Origin: Candidatus Omnitrophota bacterium
GTDB taxonomy: Bacteria; Omnitrophota; Gorgyraeia; 2-02-FULL-51-18
Direction of reading: 5' to 3'
Assembly (NCBI GenBank): GCA_016196505.1
Contig: JACPXO010000037.1
Coordinates: 1 to 7,215, forward strand
DNA length: 7,215 bases
Shown here piece by piece: positions 5,738 to 7,215 of this stretch. Position 1 is the first letter of the stretch. Each line of letters starts with the position of its first letter. The notes below the pieces were generated by a model that was not told the DNA's origin, searched no databases, and saw nothing but the letters and a program-made list of their open reading frames with translations. Position numbers and translations under genes: made by a program.

Positions 5738-6469
5738 ATGGAAAATAAAGCGCCGTGGATCGTGACGGCTATCGCTCTTTTGCTGGGTGGACTCTTAAGT
5801 TTTTCATTTTTCAGCGCCAAACAGAACGAACAGGCCTTGCGGCTCCAAAAAGAAGTCGAATTGACCGCCAAGGTTGAAGAACTGTCCCGCAAGGAAACCG
5901 AGCTCGCCGAAGCCCTCAAAGAGAAAAAGGGGATAGAGGACCGGTTGGGCAAGAATACCGAGCTCCTGGAGGCCACGGTCAAAAAATATGACGAAAAGAT
6001 CCAGGCCCTGACCGAGGAAACCCGGGAACTGCAGAAAGAGATCGGATCGCTCCAGAACGAAAAAACCCAAAAAGATAAAAAAATACAGGAGCTTATGACC
6101 AAGGTCCAGGCCCTTGAGGCGGATAAATTCGACCTGATCAAAAAACTAAAGGGTGATTCTCCCAAAAATCCGCCGGAGCCGGCCGCGGACAAGCCGGAGG
6201 TCGTAAAACTCGGTGAACTTTTGATACAAAAGCCCCCTCAGGCCGTGGCCGAGGTCGTGCAGGTCAATAAAACGTACGGCTTCCTCGTGCTCAGCGCCGG
6301 GTCAAAAAGCGGGCTTACCAAAGATTCCGTCCTCACGATCTTTCGAGGCAAGAAACTCATCGGAAAGGCGATCATTGAGCAAACCAAAGAAGATGTCTCG
6401 GCGGCTCTCATCCTTCCCGAGTGGACCCGTGAGGATGTTCAGATCGGGGATTCGGTAGCCAAGGCGTAA
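5738..6469 (+). CDS. Membrane-anchored coiled-coil protein of unknown function
   Basis: A 243-residue protein that I cannot name. A single hydrophobic segment (about 7-25) with a short N-terminus suggests an inner-membrane anchor or uncleaved signal with the rest outside the cytoplasm. Residues about 28-137 are rich in E, K, L and Q with heptad-like spacing and few helix breakers, giving a long coiled coil. A proline-rich linker (about 139-153) leads to a C-terminal domain (155-243) with AEVVQVNKTYGFLVLSAG, then SGLTKDSVLTIFRG, IGKAIIEQ and VQIGDSVAKA, a small beta-barrel-like pattern seen in many uncharacterised envelope proteins. A ribosome binding site AAGGGG (5727-5732) lies 5 nt before the ATG. 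It could support the neighbouring filament machine or an unrelated envelope structure; its promoter-like upstream gap and the closely linked helicase argue against assuming a pilus role. Confidence 0.85.
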   Translation: MENKAPWIVTAIALLLGGLLSFSFFSAKQNEQALRLQKEVELTAKVEELSRKETELAEALKEKKGIEDRLGKNTELLEATVKKYDEKIQALTEETRELQKEIGSLQNEKTQKDKKIQELMTKVQALEADKFDLIKKLKGDSPKNPPEPAADKPEVVKLGELLIQKPPQAVAEVVQVNKTYGFLVLSAGSKSGLTKDSVLTIFRGKKLIGKAIIEQTKEDVSAALILPEWTREDVQIGDSVAKA

Positions 6470-6476
6470 GCACAGT

Positions 6477-7215
6477 GTGAACAAGAAATACCTGCTGAAA
6501 AGCGGTCCCCCCCAGGCCCAAACCACCCGCGATTATTCCCACGAACTCAATCCCGAACAACTGGCGGTCATCACCCAAGCCGAAGGGCCGTGCCTTGTTT
6601 TAGCCGGAGCCGGAAGCGGTAAAACGCGCACCCTTATTTACAGGGTGTCCTTTCTTCTGGAAAAAGGGATACGGCCCGAGGAGATCCTTCTCGTCACCTT
6701 TACCAATAAGGCCGCGCAGGAAATGCGGAACCGCGTCGAAACCCTGATCCAGGCCAAAGCCAAAGGCCTTTGGTGCGGCACCTTTCATCACATCGGCAAC
6801 CGGATCCTCCGTCAGTACGGCCGCACATTGGGTTTAAGCGAGGACTTCGGCATTTTGGACGAGGAAGACAGTCGGGATCTTGTGAAAGTCTGCGCCAAGA
6901 CCGTAGGGCCGGGACCCTCCGGGGGCGATGCGCGGTTTCCAAAACCAAGGGTCGTGCAATCCGTTTTAAGCTTTGCCGTGAACGCTAACCTGACCGTCGC
7001 GGAAACATTGTTTAAACATTACACTTATTTTTTACCGCTGACTAAAGACTTTGAAAAAATAAAAACTCTTTACGAGGATAAAAAAAGAAGAACGAGCAAT
7101 CTGGACTATGACGATCTTCTGGTGCGATGGATAGAACTCCTTGAAAAATGTCCGGAGGTGCGCGAGAAATTGAGCCGCCAGTTCCGTTACGTGCTCGTGG
7201 ATGAGTACCAAGACA
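6477..7215 (+). CDS. UvrD/PcrA/Rep-family ATP-dependent DNA helicase, N-terminal part, 3' end outside window
   Basis: The first 246 residues of a superfamily 1A 3'-5' DNA helicase, the family acting in DNA repair and removal of protein roadblocks. The Q-motif is LNPEQLAVI, Walker A is GAGSGKT (44-50), motif Ia is LVTFTNKAAQEMRNRV, motif Ib CGTFHHIGNRILRQYG, motif Ic LDYDDLL, and motif II VDEYQD ends at D246 just where the window stops. The stretch between Ib and II is the 1B domain. The start is GTG 6477: an in-frame TAG at 6456-6458 bars anything further upstream, and no other ATG or GTG precedes the Q-motif. It begins 7 nt after the coiled-coil gene stop, so the two are probably co-transcribed. 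No strong ribosome binding site is visible. Which of UvrD, PcrA or Rep it is cannot be told from this part; the GTFHHIGNR version of motif Ib differs from the GTFHS form of the classical enzymes. Confidence 0.94.
   Translation, partial: MNKKYLLKSGPPQAQTTRDYSHELNPEQLAVITQAEGPCLVLAGAGSGKTRTLIYRVSFLLEKGIRPEEILLVTFTNKAAQEMRNRVETLIQAKAKGLWCGTFHHIGNRILRQYGRTLGLSEDFGILDEEDSRDLVKVCAKTVGPGPSGGDARFPKPRVVQSVLSFAVNANLTVAETLFKHYTYFLPLTKDFEKIKTLYEDKKRRTSNLDYDDLLVRWIELLEKCPEVREKLSRQFRYVLVDEYQD

Noticed and set aside
5701..6192. Minus-strand open frame of 163 codons opposite the coiled-coil gene
   Set aside because: Its serine- and phenylalanine-rich translation is the expected antisense of lysine- and glutamate-rich coiled-coil codons; no ribosome binding site or domain supports it.
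6770..6988. Short + strand frame of 72 codons within the helicase
   Set aside because: It is out of frame with the conserved helicase motifs that run continuously from 6477 to the window end.
1..7215. Mobile element, CRISPR array, defence cassette or novel non-pilus system
   Set aside because: No transposase, integrase, terminal inverted repeats, regularly spaced repeats or defence-type domains were seen; the content is explained by the filament locus, an envelope protein and a helicase.

Overview
The window is 7215 bases of bacterial chromosome. It is densely coding on the + strand only, with moderate GC and AT-rich dips at the few intergenic gaps. It holds most of a type IV filament machine (type IV pilus or type II secretion family), followed by a membrane-anchored coiled-coil protein and the start of a superfamily 1 DNA helicase. 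No rRNA, tRNA, CRISPR array, transposase or integrase gene was seen. The compact layout, the secretin-ATPase-platform-pilin order and the alanine in one prepilin leader do not settle the phylum. Candidate-phylum bacteria rich in type IV pilin-like genes, such as Omnitrophota or Elusimicrobiota, are a guess from gene content only.

Layout. Positions 1-353 are the 3' end of an outer-membrane secretin. Positions 358-2070 encode a PilB/GspE assembly ATPase and 2076-3302 a PilC/GspF inner-membrane platform protein, separated by only 4-5 nt and without strong ribosome binding sites, so probably translationally coupled. An AT-rich gap (3303-3385) carries a good promoter and a strong Shine-Dalgarno site ahead of the likely major pilin (3386-3784). 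A 100-base gap follows with a hairpin-forming inverted repeat, then a second short pilin (3885-4277). Three more single-helix pilin-like genes come next (4293-4667, 4652-5272, 5256-5654), the last two junctions overlapping by 16-17 nt. A second promoter-like gap (5655-5737) leads to a coiled-coil protein (5738-6469) and, 7 nt later, a UvrD/PcrA/Rep-type helicase that runs off the window end at its Walker B motif.

How the genes fit together. The ATPase would power the platform protein to extract processed pilins from the inner membrane into a filament that passes through, or pushes substrate through, the secretin. The three overlapping genes resemble the PilV/GspI, PilW/GspJ and PilX/GspK set that primes and caps the filament tip. 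The full order (secretin, ATPase, platform, pilin, pilin, I-like, J-like, K-like) matches the D-E-F-G-H-I-J-K order of classical type II secretion operons, yet subunit lengths and the cysteine-free pilins are not clearly those of classical type II secretion. Whether the machine makes a surface pilus or a secretion pseudopilus is the main open question. No prepilin peptidase, retraction ATPase (PilT) or PilMNO alignment genes lie in the window.
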